This document shows positions 36,594-49,127 of a stretch of 64,000 bases of DNA, piece after piece. The position numbers and the translations under genes are program-made. The first letter of the stretch is position 1; every line of letters begins with the position of its first letter. The DNA is from Porodaedalea pini (Eukaryota; Basidiomycota; Agaricomycetes; Hymenochaetales; Hymenochaetaceae): positions 114,350 to 178,349 of the forward strand of contig NBAY01000082.1 of NCBI GenBank assembly GCA_002794775.1, read 5' to 3'. The notes under the pieces were generated by a model. The model saw only the letters and a program-made list of their open reading frames with translations. It had not been told where the DNA came from and did no database searches.

Positions 36594-37816
36594 TATCGTT
36601 TTGTGCTGCGTGATATATTGCCTTTTGACTACCGTATATCATATGCACTTGTCCGTCGAACCAGTGTTTTATGGGCCTTGATACTTGGTGGAAATGCACC
36701 TATTTATTCTGCAGTGTGATGCTCTGAACACAAAAATACCCTGCTGGACAAAGCCAATAGTGGTAATTCTTAGACCATCATTTCGATCTCAATCTTGCTA
36801 CGAGTATTTTCTAAAAGGATAGTGCGAGGAGATTATACATAAAACCTATTTCTTCGCTCACCATGCTCAAAGCACCCGCCTAAGCTTCTCTTCACGCGAC
36901 GCGTCTTGGTCATGACAATTATGTGACTCCAAAGCTGCATCCATCGCGACTTGATATCTCTGCTCTTTCATACTCAGACCTGACATGAGGCATCACCTAT
37001 AGAGTCAATGCATTCCGAGCTCTATCCTCTTTCCTTCAGCTCTAAATCGGACTTCGTTTCAAGCATTACAGTCACACTATCCGAATTACACAGGCTCGGG
37101 GTCAAAACAGGGGCATCCGTATGTAACTGCGACAAGGCACAGACCGATGTTAAAGATCTGCTCAAGAACAGTCTCCTGTGTTTGACAGTCTGATACGTAT
37201 ATGATTCATATCTCAGCCGTCGTAGGGCGCTTCCGTTACGGCTGGAAAGTTTCGGGATGATCACCTTCTGGACAACGTAGCCGAATAATGTAGAGAATGT
37301 GAAGACGGACTGTAATTGCATAACAACAAACCTGAGGGGCGTGATTCATCGATGCGTTTCTGAGTTTGATCCAAGCAAATAGGGTTTGAAGCTTGAAGAG
37401 GCAAGAACTTTCTTTGCTGGCATTATAGCTCTTTTCATAAGTATACAGTGTAATAGCACTCCTTGGGACACCACACCATTTCTCCATCATTTTTGAGTAT
37501 TTTGTTATGAAAAAAAATCAGGTAGCTTTGCATGGATGATACCTACATACTCTAGAAGTTTGAAGAAATTTGGATGAGAAATAAAATTAGGAGAGGTCAA
37601 TAAGTAGTAAAATGCCAAAAAGTAGCTGATAGTCAATTTGTAAATTGTAAAATTTATTTTTTCACTCACTCCTCTGAGCAAGGACATATCCATTGAGTAT
37701 ATATACATAAAACTTGAACACAAGTTTGCCTGCTTGTTGAATTACAGAAAGGCAGATGATTCAAATGAGTGGTTGCATGTGACAATTGCTGCATTGATCT
37801 ACACATGTCATTATTA
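36594..37816. other. Intergenic, P450 3' flank into repeats
   Basis: No supported gene. CG content falls off towards the right end as the sequence passes into repeat DNA. Short frames around 37020-37490 show no recognisable domain. Confidence 0.5.
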
Positions 37817-37940
37817 CAGCCGTTTTCATAAGTCCTGTGACACATGCATGTCACGTGAAGTGAGCCACATCAGAGCCAAAATGTCAAAAAATTAGAATGA
37901 ATGCCTATTTTCTCTGTGAATTCTGCACAGTACCTGCTCA
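37817..37940 (+). mobile_element. Truncated CAGCC-type terminal fragment
   Basis: About 124 bp of the left end of the CAGCC family (CAGCCGTTTTCATAAGTCCT...GTACCTGCTCA), cut at the point where the composite element begins. The composite therefore inserted into, or recombined with, an older copy of its own family. Confidence 0.8.
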
Positions 37941-38618
37941 TTACAGCCATTTTCATAAGTCCTGTGACATGTGCATGTCACATGAAATGAGCCGCATCTG
38001 AGCCAAAACATCAAAAAATAGAATAAATGTTGATTTTCTCTGTAAATTCTGTGCAGTACCTGCTCATTAAGTACTCAAAAAATAGGCATGGTTCTCAGGA
38101 GCAGAAATATATAAAATAGGGAGCAATACATTGACTGTGTAGGTGGGTGAAGATCAAACAAGTGCAGCCAGTCTGTTCTCTCATACATTTCCACTGAGAT
38201 TCAAAAATTATGACTCCCCTACATCTACCTATAAAATTCTTTCCCATGACTGTAAATTAAGTATATGACTATACCAACAGCTCCTGCAAGTCTGAAGCCA
38301 ATCTATGCAGTATTCATGGTGCAGCAGCAAGGTTTGTGTTCCACTTTGAGCTCTTTCCACCTTCCTCTTCTCACAACAGGTCTTGCAGCATGGGTGAGAA
38401 GACCACTAAGATTATGATTCTTTTTGTGTAATTATTGGACACATAAAAGCCATCTTCCCTGCAAGTTTCCTGTCCATTCACTTTGTGCTTCAACTGCTAC
38501 ACTCAAATTTCTGTGCATACTACCAACACCTGTGAGCACGTGAGCACGTGTTAGCCAAGCCACCACTATGCAAATATGAAAGCCAACACTCTACTTCCTC
38601 CTCCTCTCAGGCTGTTCC

Positions 38619-38957
38619 ATGATGGTTTCAGGCAAGGCACTCTCAGATGATGCAAGACACATCATATTCAGACTGTATCAGTCACGACTCTTCACCATGC
38701 ATGACCTGGCCAGGGTAATAGATATCCATTGAGCAACAATCCACTGAACTGTTGCTCAACACGAGCGCATGGAGCATTTAAGACAGGAGGGCATGAGGAC
38801 CAGAAGACCAAGGTTGCTTGATTATGTGGATACACAGGTGAGTGCATTTTTGAATTGTAATGACTTGCTGCAGCTAACTGAACTATAGTATCTCTTGAGC
38901 ACAATAGAGCATCGCAAGGACCAGTACTTAGACGAGGTGAGGGAGGAGCTGGAAAGG
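38619..38957 (+). pseudogene. Left transposase, N-terminal half
   Basis: Starts MMVSGKALSDDARHII and covers a helix-turn-helix-like DNA-binding region (MHDLARVIDIH...), then a short intron (GTGAGTG...CTATAG, about 38837-38888) and YLLSTIEHRKDQYLDEVREELE. TGA codons interrupt it in the IDIH*ATIH*TVAQ stretch, where arginine is expected. It keeps an arginine (LRQEG) and more CG than the right copy, so it has decayed a little less. It ends abruptly at the GGAAAGG boundary with host-like DNA; the rest of the gene resumes at 44615. Confidence 0.85.
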
Positions 38958-39479
38958 GTTACGATTACTGAGTTTACGAAGTATCGTCTTTTGTTGCGGG
39001 CAAAGTTAGGGAGCCCGATTTGGGTTTTTGTCAGCTTCATAAGCTGATGGCATACCATATATGTTAATTTTGGACCCCTTTTCTGCTAAATTGAGCTGTG
39101 GCCATGGACCGACTCACAGCTTTTGTGGCTGTACAGTGCTCACTTTCTTCACTGGCATATTTAATTTTATTTAACCATCCAAATTGCTAGCTTGAAGCAT
39201 GTAAAAAAACTTCAGACAATTCTCTATCTGTCTATGTATTTTTTGTAAAATAAAGTGACCTGGTTGAATTAAAAATCGGTTGAAAGCAAAGTTGACGACA
39301 GTGCCAACATGTGATCTCCAACCAGCGGGAGGCATGTCGTCGACGAGTCTGTTTCGCTGCAGCAAAGACTCTCGCTTTGCTCCCCCATGTGATCCTCAGT
39401 GGAGGCACACCTGAGCTGACTTGTCTCCTTCACTTTTCTCTTGGGCTTTCTCTGCTTTTTCTTAATCACACTACATCAC

Positions 39480-42400
39480 TGCTTCTCATCGTAGCGGCCC
39501 CGTCACAGCTGCCTGCCTGCCCACCCGCACTGCTCGAGGCAACGAAGAGGTCGACGACAGCACGGCAAGAGGACCCCCAATCGCTCTTTCATCGCACGAA
39601 AGATCGCTTCCCAGATGTCATCTGGGATCTACTGGATGAGGACGCGATGGACGAAGGCAGCAACGCGGGCTCGGAGGTTTGAGGACATAAAGGTGAGCAC
39701 GAGCGCAGAACCTACCACCTGTCCTTGAGACTAACAGATGCTAGCTATCGTTTATGCTCGTGTGCTACCCAGCTCCCAGGCGCGCTATTTCACATTCCGC
39801 CCGGCACCTATCGCGTCCCCGCTTCCTTTCGCTGCCTCTCCGACACCGTCTCTTCCAATGCCGATGACATCTGCACTCTCTTTCAACCTTGGTGTTGAGT
39901 TCCCCTACCCGGCCTCCATGCGCTCCACTTCACCTTCCCAATTCCGGCCTATCTCCCCTGCGTCCTCTATAATCGGCTCCCTCACGCGCATATCTCTCAA
40001 CCATAATCCCGCGTTATTCACCAACGAGCTCGAGTATCTCTATACAGGAAAGGGATTTGGGGATGCTTTTGAGTTTTTGTTCGATGCGAATGAGAAGGGT
40101 CAGGAAGGCGACGCCGATGTGGAAGACGCACGCGTCGACGAGCTTCAGAAGGACCTTGTCTTCATGTGGAGGTCTCGTCTGTATTCTGACGTTCGCGTTG
40201 AACTACACAGTGATATGCCAGCAATAGGTGCTCCTTCCAATGAAGAAGAGACGACCGCTGTCTTCTGCTCACATCGATTCGTTCTTGTAACGCGTGCGCC
40301 GTATTTCTACGATCAACTCATCACTTATGGTCTCAAGAATACCCCTGCCCCCGGCGAGCTCACGAACCTTCGCCTTCCCTCGCCTCCCTTCACTCCTCCA
40401 GCACTGCACTTTACCTTAGGACACTTATACACCAGCACGCTCAGCTTCAGCAACCGTTCATATGATTTGGACACCGCTTTCGCTATCCTGTCCACCTCAT
40501 CCGCCCTCGCGACCGACATCCTCGTTCTCGAATGTGTCAATGTCCAGCAGCAGGAGCGGGGCTTCAACACGCGAGTCTACATTCAAGACAGCTCACGAGA
40601 ATATGACTCCGTGCGACTCTGTTACTCGGTCGAGAAAAGTCTCGACCACGTCGACGACCTCGATGCACAGCACCGGAACCTCAAGATCTCCGCAAACGCC
40701 GGCGCCTGCGCTACCGAAAGGACGGCCGCGTCGCGTCTCTGAAACTAATGCGGCGCCAATTAGTACGATAAGCGCGGCATCGCGCACACGGAAGGTGTTG
40801 CCCATTACTACAGTATCTACGAAAACAACAGCGAACAAGACGTCCGTCATTCGAAGGTCACCGTTGGCGAATTCAATTCGATCAATTGCATCTGCGGCAA
40901 CAGCTGGAGGGAAGAAGACAGCGATGAAGAAGGCCCCTGCAGATGAGAAGAAGCTTTCTCCAGCGAGGCATCGCGTGCGACTTATGTTTTACTCTAGTAC
41001 GTGTTTATCCACCTTTAACTCATTGTCCGGTCGCTGATTAGTGTATTTTAGCCTTTCGTCTAAACTCTTCTGTCACTCTACCGTATGACGCCGATTTCGA
41101 TGGCGATGAGATGAACAAGCAGTATGTCACTTTTAAGATTAGCCTTACATCTCTTTCTCAGCTCCGTCTAGAGCGAAGAGACGAGAGCCAAGCTCAGTCA
41201 AATTGCATGGGTTGCAAAGCAGATCATCTCGCCGCAGGCGAACAGACCTGTTATGGGCATCGTACAGGACACGTCGTGCGGTGTCCGGAAATTCACTCTG
41301 CGGGATAGCTTCCTGGACTGGGTGGAGGTGCAAAACATCCTGCTCTGAGTGCCGGACTGGGACGGCACGATTCAAACGCCGGCGATCTTGAAGCCGAAGC
41401 CATTATGGACGGGCAAACAAATTCTTAGCATGACGATTCCTCGCGGAATAAACATATATCGCTCGCCTGATCCGAAATCTTCGAGCCCCGTTTTTGACGA
41501 TGGCATGCTCATTGAAAACGGCGAGATCATCTTTGGTATCGTGGAGAAAAAGACGGTTGGAGCATCGCAAGGCGGTCTTATCCACGTCGTCTTCCACGAA
41601 AAAGGTCTCGAAGCGACTCGTACGCTGTTCACTGGTCTCCAGCAAATCGTTAATTACTGACTGTTCCACCATGAATTCAGTATAGGCATTGGTGATACGG
41701 TCGCGGATAGGAAGACAATGGCGTACATCACGGAGTAGATCAAGATGCGGAAGCAGAATGTCGTGCAGGCCATTGAAGATGCATCTAACGACCGTCTGAA
41801 TGCTGCACCGGGTATGACTATTCGCGAGTCGTTCGAGAGACGAGTCGAACGCTAGCTCAACTTGGCGTGTGACCACTCCGGTGTCAAACAGATGGTTGTC
41901 GCGGGTTCGAAGGGTTCGTTCATTAACATCTCGCATGACCGTCTGTGTTGGTCAGCAGTCCGTTGAAGGGAAGCGAATCCCGTCTGGCTTCAGACATCGC
42001 ACACTACCTCACTTTACGAAGGATGACTTCAGCCCAGAGGCGCGCTGTCAAGACGGCCGAGACTGGTTACATTCAGCGTCGACTTGTAAAGGCACTCGAA
42101 GACGTGGCTGTCTGCTACGACTGGACTGTACGAAACTCACTGGGTGACCTGATCCAATTCGTGTATGGCGAGGATGGTATGGACGGTGCTTTTATTGAAC
42201 GGCAAACGATCAAAAACGTTCGGTAGCAATGATCGCGAGTTCGAACATCGCTATCGGGTCGACGTCACTGACCCGAAGGCTGGATTCCTTCCTGGTGTTT
42301 TGCAAGTTGGTATCGACGACTCATCCCTCGAGCTCCGGCAAAAACTCGACGAGGAATACGACCGTCTTCATGAGGATCGTAAATTGCTCCGTGAATTCAT

Positions 42401-43964
42401 TTTCCCGGGCCGTGACAATTCCGCTGCCCACTATCTTCCTGTCAACCTGAACCGCATCGTGAAGAACGCAACGCAGATTTTCCATATCGACCGCAGAAAA
42501 CCGAGCGATCTGGAGCCGGTTTACATCATTGAGCAGGTGCAGCAGCTGGCAGACCGCCTCATCGTTGTGCGCGGCGACGATCTTTTAATAAAGGAGGCTG
42601 CCGAGAACGCTTCTGTTGCATTCCGCATGCACCTTCGGGCGATTTTCGCCGCGTGTCCAGTCCTAGAGGAGTTCCCTCTCAACAGAGAAGTGTTCGACTG
42701 GATCTTGGGCGAGGTGGAGACGAAGTTCAACGAGTCGGTCGCTCATCCGGACAAGATGTGCGGCACACTTGCTGCCCAGTCGATTGGTGAGCCGGCGACG
42801 CAGATGACACTAAATACCTTCCGTTACGCTGGTGTTTCGAGTAAAAACGTCACGCTCGGTGTGCCGTGTCTTAAAGAAATCATCAACGCCGCCATGAATA
42901 TCAAGACTCCGTGTACCTGGACCTAGAAATTGCTGCTGTCGACACAAGCGCCAAGTCGGTGCAAACAGAACTTGCGTACACATCGCTGCGTACCGTTACA
43001 GCGGCGGTCGAGATCTACTACGATCCTGATTCAAGTACGACGATCATTGAGGAGGATAAGGAGTTTGTTGATGCATTCTTCGCCATATCCGACAAGGAAA
43101 TTGAGTCGGGTCTTCATCTTCAGTCGCCATGGCTACTTCGTCTTGAGCTCAGTCGCTCGAAGATGCTTGACAGGAAACTTTCGATGAACTACGTTGCTGG
43201 CCTTATCGCGGAAAGCTTTGCCATTGCCAAAAATGCTATCTAAGGAAAATATTGACCCTGAAGATCCTCCCAATACAGGCAGTACATTGATGATTAAAGG
43301 GAAGGGAAAGGGGAAAGGGCGGGCGGATGCCATCATCGCAGACGACAGATCTCTGCGATCGAGCGACAACGGATCAAATACAAATCTCGCTACATTGCGG
43401 CACAAGGAATTGAATGACACCATTACTCTCAATCGAGTGCCTGCGGGGGAGACGGTGTCTGCTGGTGAGACGGTCATGCTACAACCCCGTGGTGCTACAT
43501 TGGACATCGGCATTCCATGTATCATTACTTCAAAGCGGAAGCGGTTCCGTGCGTTTGCCCGTTATATCGACGAGGTTGAGGGTGAGAGCGGGCCATGGGT
43601 CGGTGTCGAGGTGCCCGTGGGCGGTGCTTGGGCAGACGATCAGCTCGAGGGCCGCCAGTGGAATGACGGCTCATGGGGTGGCATGCGCTACTTTGATGTC
43701 GGGACTTTGGCATCGGAATGGGGTGACGACGAATGCATGACCCTCTGGCAACGCGTTGATTTGATGAATAACTATGGAACTAGCGTTATTAGTGGCTGGA
43801 AGGGCACAAAGCGCGAGGGGGAGCAGCTCAGCATTGACTACAAGAAGCGCTTCGGTAGCGCGTCGCCATCAGTGTTGGACGTGTTGAACGTGGAGTATCG
43901 AGGTCTCTTTGTGAGGCCACAGCAGGTGCTGTATGTTGTAGATGCTGTCGGTTCGGACTTGTGA
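39480..43964 (+). pseudogene. BTB / CAP-Gly domain gene, rearranged
   Basis: The N-terminal part has a DRFPDVIWDLLDED motif, then an intron, then QARYFTFRP and a BTB/POZ-like domain (YSDVRVELHSD...FCSHRFVLVTRAPYF). The C-terminal part, after 43220, is a Ser/Thr-rich region and a CAP-Gly-like domain (SKRKRFRAFARYIDEVEGES, GPWVGVEVPVG) with tail GLFVRPQQVLYVVDAVG. I recall single basidiomycete proteins with BTB at one end and CAP-Gly at the other, so these are probably two ends of one gene. Two lesions separate them: the expected long middle part is missing around 40530, with a frame change, and an RPB1 piece occupies 40966-43219. The start is approximate. Function would be microtubule- or ubiquitin-related, but this copy is probably nonfunctional. 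Confidence 0.7.
40966..43219 (+). pseudogene. RPB1: RNA polymerase II largest subunit (RPB1) fragment
   Basis: Clearly RPB1, from the active-site exon RHRVRLM...YDADFDGDEMN (metal-A motif, usually NADFDGDEMN) through the bridge helix and trigger loop to a jaw-region segment ending NYVAGLIAES. Introns are retained (41011-about 41049 and about 41120-41160). Damage: TAG in place of the HVPQ glutamine near 41169; TGA in place of Trp near 41346 and 41658; TAG near 41736; losses near 41880 and 42040 (the GLTPQEFFFHAMAGREG region is absent); and a frameshift near 42215. The trigger-loop His is Arg ([10 protein letters not shown]). Both ends are joined cleanly to BTB/CAP-Gly coding sequence (SPA|RHRV and AESF|AIAK). 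Confidence 0.93.
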
Positions 43965-43997
43965 ATCTTGGAACATATTTAAGTTTGGATTCCTGCC

Positions 43998-44040
43998 CTT
44001 TTTCTTTCTCTTTCTTTCTTTCTCTTTCTTTCTTTCTTTT
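43998..44040 (+). repeat. Pyrimidine (CTTT)n microsatellite
   Basis: An interrupted TTTC/CTTT tract just after the stop of the CAP-Gly part. Confidence 0.8.
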
Positions 44041-44436
44041 ACCCTACTCCCATGTTTAGTCACTCCTTGCTCTGGGCAGATACCCTCATCACCGAAATCA
44101 CTTGTTGGCATATTCATATTCCTCTCTTATCTACTCAATCAGATTGCTCTGGATTCTCGAGTTGCACCTTTTGGAGAATTTTTTGATCAGTTTTTGAATG
44201 CTGTCAGTTTTTTAGTTAGTATATTTGTGTTGAGTTTCTGTACAAACGGCATTCTTGTGCCTCATGCAATAAGTGAGAAATCATTTTGGAGTACATTAGC
44301 ACACAGATGAGTTGTGCATTGCACTTCAATTGGACACATATTCAGTGCTATAATAGTAATATAATGAAGGCACAATGAATAAGGCAATAATATGTAGTTA
44401 CATAACTAGAGTCCAATCAAGCTACCTAGAAGAGAA

Positions 44437-44614
44437 CTTGAGGTAGTGGGCCATTGAGATGGCAAGCTACAATTACTGTTTTCTGTGTCTTTCATTTTAT
44501 ATGAGAGGACTAAAGCTTGCAAATTATACTAAAACATTATTCTCATTAGTGAATCATTTGATATTCAGTAAACAGTAATCATAGCTTGCCATTCTAATGG
44601 CCCACTACCTCAAG
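44437..44614. mobile_element. 178-bp MITE with long terminal inverted repeats
   Basis: Roughly 48-bp inverted ends, CTTGAGGTAGTGGGCCATT... and its inverse, enclose an AT-rich centre. TA follows on the right, but no TA precedes it on the left, so one boundary was altered. It sits exactly between the captured host block and the resumed transposase. Confidence 0.8.
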
Positions 44615-45457
44615 TAACAGGCAAGAAGGTTTCAGACACTACAGTATGGAGGTCTCTGCACCAGGCTGGGTTCACTCTGAAGACGGTGCGGTGATGCTTA
44701 TGGCTTCGCATCAGCAAACTTACTCTGCTCAAGATATCAAAAAGGGCACTTGAATGCAGCAAGTCTGCTCAGCTCTGATACAGATTGAGAATGGGATCTC
44801 AATATGAGGCAGAACAGCTTGTCTTTGTTGACAAGAGCACATGCAACCAATGTACCTTCTTGAGGAAGAAAGCATGGGCTTTGCAGGGTTATCAGGCATG
44901 TCAGAAAGTGATCTTTACATGGGGAAAAAGGTGTGATGCTTACCTTTATGACTGCAGATCTGACTGCTTGCCTCTTCTAGGTATTCGATCTTGCCTGCAA
45001 TCACTTTGACTGGCATGCTTGACTGTACAATACTGGAAGGATCCTTCAATGCCACCTCCTTCTCTGCATTTATCAGGGATCTCTTGGACCACATGCAACC
45101 TTGGCCAGCCCAAAACTCTGTCATGTTGATGGACAACTGCACAATCCACAAGTCACTGGAAATCCATGAACTCATTGAGTCAAGGTCCATCTATTTTGAC
45201 CTGTCATGCTGCAATGCAGGGCTCTTACTGATCTGACTCTGCACAGGGGCATGAAGCTGGAATTTCTCCCCACGTATTCTCTGGACTTCAACCCAATTGA
45301 GCTGGCATTCTCTCTGCTGAAATCTTGACTTCATTAGGTCAAATTCAGTGATGAGGAAACGGACACTTTGGTATTTGCGAAGCTTTATGGTGAAATCATG
45401 TCTATCAGTGCTGCAGACTGTTGTGCTTTCTATCATCATTGTGGTTATCTCTGTTAA
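44615..45457 (+). pseudogene. Left transposase, C-terminal half (DDE_3-like)
   Basis: It resumes at GKKVSDTTVWRSLHQAGFTLKT and carries the catalytic core: first Asp in VFVDKST, second in VMLMDNCTIHKS, and Glu in LDFNPIE with Tc1/mariner-like spacing (DDE_3 superfamily). Two short introns interrupt it (about 44930-44980 and about 45183-45245), at the same positions as the right copy. TGA codons interrupt it (VR*CLW and QL*YRL), where arginine is expected. It ends HHCGYLC then TAA. Confidence 0.87.
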
Positions 45458-45599
45458 TGTTGGGTTTCTTCATCAAGTGGATACAGGCTTCCTTGTCACT
45501 GTCTCAACTGGTCCAACAATGTAATATATTCTGTCTATATGATGTATGCATAACTACTGTTCCTTGATGTGAGAAACATCCTCCTGTGCATATCAAACA

Positions 45600-45990
45600 G
45601 TGTGAGTGAGCAATTCAAGACTTGTCTTGACCTCTGCATCCTTTGCTCTTGGACCATATGCAGTCTTGCTGTGCCCAAAGGCTATCATAGTGATGGACAA
45701 TGAGTTGAGCAGTGTGGAACATCACACACTCCATCATCATGGTCACTTTCTAGCAGTAAACTTCAATCATTGAATAAATAAAATGTACATTCTACACAAC
45801 TAATCATACAAAACCCTGGTATTTCTGTATGAAAGAAGACTTAGTAGGAGGAATACAAAAGGAAATAGTAGACAAAAGGATTTGAGGCTATGCGAGAGCA
45901 TGTGTCTGATTGTTCAGATCAATTTGATCCATGCTGGAGTCCCTCCTCATTACCGCCACTCCAGTGACCACCTTGGACGCTTTGAGGTCA
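45600..45990 (+). other. Fragment of a related transposase in the cargo interior
   Basis: About 45605-45720 resembles the second-Asp region of the transposase at nucleotide level (CTCTTGGACCATATGCAG; GTGATGGACAA). It is a different, more diverged copy. The rest of the stretch holds nothing recognised. Confidence 0.4.
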
Positions 45991-47693
45991 TCATCGTGAT
46001 GTCAGAGCAACTCTTTTAGAACTCTCTCAGTGATGTCCACGTCTACCCCCTCTTCTGGAGTAGCTGTATTCCCATCTCTGGTCATCTCTATCCTCTCTTC
46101 CAGAGTGGTGGTTGTATCTCCATTTCCAGTCACTTCTACCCTCTCTTCTGTCCTCTCTTCTGTAGTTCTCATGAGTCTGATCCCAGTCAATGGGGGTAGG
46201 AGACTGGGATGAGGACAAAGTGGAGAGGGACCAGGATATGTTTCTATGAGCCATGCCTCCTCTTCTAGCATTAAACAAATTAGAGAGGCCTGGCTGGAGT
46301 GAGGATGAAGTGGGAGGGATGGCAGGGACATGTCTCCACAAGCCATGCCTCCTCTTGAATTAGAGGGGTCTTCATCATGCAGGTAATCCAATCGATTCTT
46401 TTTTTTCTCTAGCCTCGTCATATGGGCATGATTGTCAGCGGGATGCTTGCAAAATGAGTTCACAGATGACAACGTATAGGATTGCAATGCACTGGATTCC
46501 CGTTCATTGGATCGCACTGCATTGTCCACATGTGGAAGGGGGAACCCTACACTTATAGGTCCATTGGGGATACTGTTATGCATGTTGATTCCCTGCTGGA
46601 TGGTCAAAATCACTCTGAAATGTAGAGCACACTCCTTAAACTTCCCCTGTGAAATGCCACACTCCTCCAATGCATTTATTGCAGCCTTGTAGGATTCCAC
46701 AGGCTCGGACATATCATGGGCACCTCCATGTAATGCAGATATGAGTTACTCATAGCCATCTTCCCACAATAGAATGTTGGCAATTCTGTCCTCCAAGAGC
46801 TTGAGAGCTGCTGATAGTGCAGACAGATCCTTGATGAAAGGCATATACACCCTAAGATTCCTATAATTCATGGATAGCAATTGCTTCACACTGCCCACTG
46901 TTGCACTGGCCTCTGCATGTCATACTCAGTTGTTCAGTTCTTTGTACAACAAGCTTGCTTCATTACAAGCACCCACAACAAAATCGGCATATTCTCTCAT
47001 TCGACTATCAGCTGACTTAAAATCATATTTTTTTGTTCCCTCCAGTTCTGGTATTGGGGAAGCGCTAAACAAGATATCCACATCCTCTTTTTGTTGCCTG
47101 AAGGCAAGACAAAGTACATATGCAATTTGGTTGACAGAATCATGTGTAAGTCTCCATTTCAAATCAGATTGCATGCCCAATACAGTATTGCAAGGGGTAG
47201 AGCGATGTTCACCCACATCAGAGAGTTGGGAAGAGTGCATAGAGTAGTGAGCAGAGCCTCTTTTAGGCCAACTCTCTTTATACTTTTGCTGATACTGATC
47301 AAAAATCCATATCACATTGTGGCCTGCGAAACTCTTAATTTTGCTTATAGTCTCAGGTTTCTCCTCTAGCTCTATGGATATCTCAGATGCCTGCAGAAGT
47401 CTGCTCCTAACAACTTCCACCAGAACATAAGTGTCCATATCACTGTATTTGGCCCAGCTGCAGAAAGGTTTGCAATCTACATATCCTGCCTGTTCCACCC
47501 TCATGGCAAAGGAAAGTGAAGTGTTCATCTCCCAGAAATTCAGCCATTCATGAGCACACATAAAAGCAACTACCAAGTTGTGCAAGTTTTGGAGTACCTT
47601 CTCTCTGTTGTAGTTTGGATAGAGTTGCCTGAGATTGAATGCATAGTCTTTCATTATATTGGCGATTGATTTGACTGCCTTGAAGGGCATGTC

Positions 47694-48183
47694 TGTTAGA
47701 GTACAAACACGTACTCAACAATCACTTAGCCATCACACCTACAAACAACATAGATGGAGGCTGAGCGACGTAGGGACCGGCAATTGGTAGACACAAGGTG
47801 AAGAGGGGAGGAGTCGAACACACAAGCATTGCAGATGATGATCTCAAGAGTAAGCACAGTAGATTAAATGAATATCGAGGTAAGGGGCAATACAGGCAAA
47901 CGAGCTACCTATATACTCAATGGCTGTGTGATTGTACTACTATAACAAGGACAATGTTCCTGGGAAATGGAATATGATGGAATGTTGCAGAACATGATTT
48001 ACTAATGAGTAGATGACATCACCTGCAACCACGTGCAAGGGTCATGTGATTGATAAGTCAGGTGACATCAAGAAAGGAGTGATGAAGGAAAGAGTCCAGT
48101 GGGGAAGGGGGGAAGGGACATTGGTGAGAGTGAAGATGATGAAAGAAAGGGAGAATGGGGTGTACACACTTGGGATCCTAACA
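47694..48183. mobile_element. Solo LTR inside cargo gene A
   Basis: Starts TGTTAGAG and ends GATCCTAACA, so the ends are inverted (TGTTAG...CTAACA). It interrupts the cargo A reading (minus strand, PKAGPRI then MPFKAVKSIAN). Flanks read GACAT and CGCAT on the minus strand, an imperfect target duplication compatible with one CG transition plus one other change. It keeps clearly more CG sites than its surroundings, so it is younger than the cargo decay. Confidence 0.55.
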
Positions 48184-49127
48184 ATGCGAGGGCCTGCCTT
48201 TGGGATTTGAGCGTGCTGCACAAGGTCCCTCAAGACCTGTTTGGATGACCACAGGTCATATACTGTGTTTTGCTGAATATGAGGGTGGTCGATCAGGATG
48301 AAATAATGAATCCTTTTAGGCTTGCAGTCATCCTCATTATTTGAAGTGTTTCCTGAGCAGTAGAAAATCTGCAGGACACACTCTGCAACACTGAAGCCCA
48401 TAAGAAGTATAATCTTTCCTTCCTCAAGTAATTTTTGAAAGCGCAACTTATCTGCCACTTCAGGCTCCTAAATCAGAATGTGAGAATCAAGTAGAGTGAT
48501 ACTAGAGAAGGAGCTTTACCCTGAGAATAGCATCCATATGAAGACTAAGTACACCACATATTTCATCTTCTACTTGACGTGCATTGATTTTGCTTTGTTT
48601 ACTTTTCTCCTCTAACGTATTAACCCGATCCATGACAATAAGAAGGCTGACCTGGACCTCCAAAGAATGCGCATTGTCAGCTGCAGCATTCTCTTGAACA
48701 GTTCGAAGCATGGTGGCCTCGCTTGTGTGGATTTGTAACTGGAGTTGGTTTATCTTAGCCAAGAAAGAATCATAATCTTTTCTGGCATGAAGACATTTTT
48801 TACATTGCTTTGACTTTTCCTCAATCTGACCATGCTTAGCAACAGCTGCCTCCACAATTACCACAACTTTGTCATAGGACTGTGATGCCTTCGCTTGACT
48901 GAGCTGCTTCTTTAGCACTGCACTTTCAGACACTGAAAAATAGTGCACAGATGCATCAGGATGATCCCACAGCAATTGTATAAATAGTACTTATGGCTAC
49001 TATGACTAGATTCCTCCCTTGAACTCTCTCGAGCCACTTCCTTTCCCTTTCCTTTTGAATCATTCTCCACAGGTCCTTCAGAAGAAACTTCATCTGATGT
49101 CATGTCAGAAGGGCCCATGGAACTTAC

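Larger units (their letters stand above)
38958..44436 (+). other. Captured host-like block splitting the left transposase
   Basis: The transposase reading GGAAAGG(AT)AACAGGC, intact in the right arm, is broken here after GGAAAGG and resumes after a MITE at 44615. The 5.5 kb between has normal CG frequency, unlike the arms. It contains a BTB/CAP-Gly gene with an RPB1 piece inside, a pyrimidine microsatellite (about 43998-44040) and 3' flank. Content, strand and base composition mark it as host-derived DNA carried inside the element. Confidence 0.75.

Noticed and set aside
40966..43219. A functional second RPB1 gene
   Set aside because: Several in-frame stops, missing segments, frameshift, changed trigger-loop residue and absent N- and C-terminal parts (including the CTD).
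46030..46212. Small plus-strand gene in a Ser/Val-rich frame
   Set aside because: It is antisense to the repetitive C-terminal tail of cargo gene A and has no independent support.
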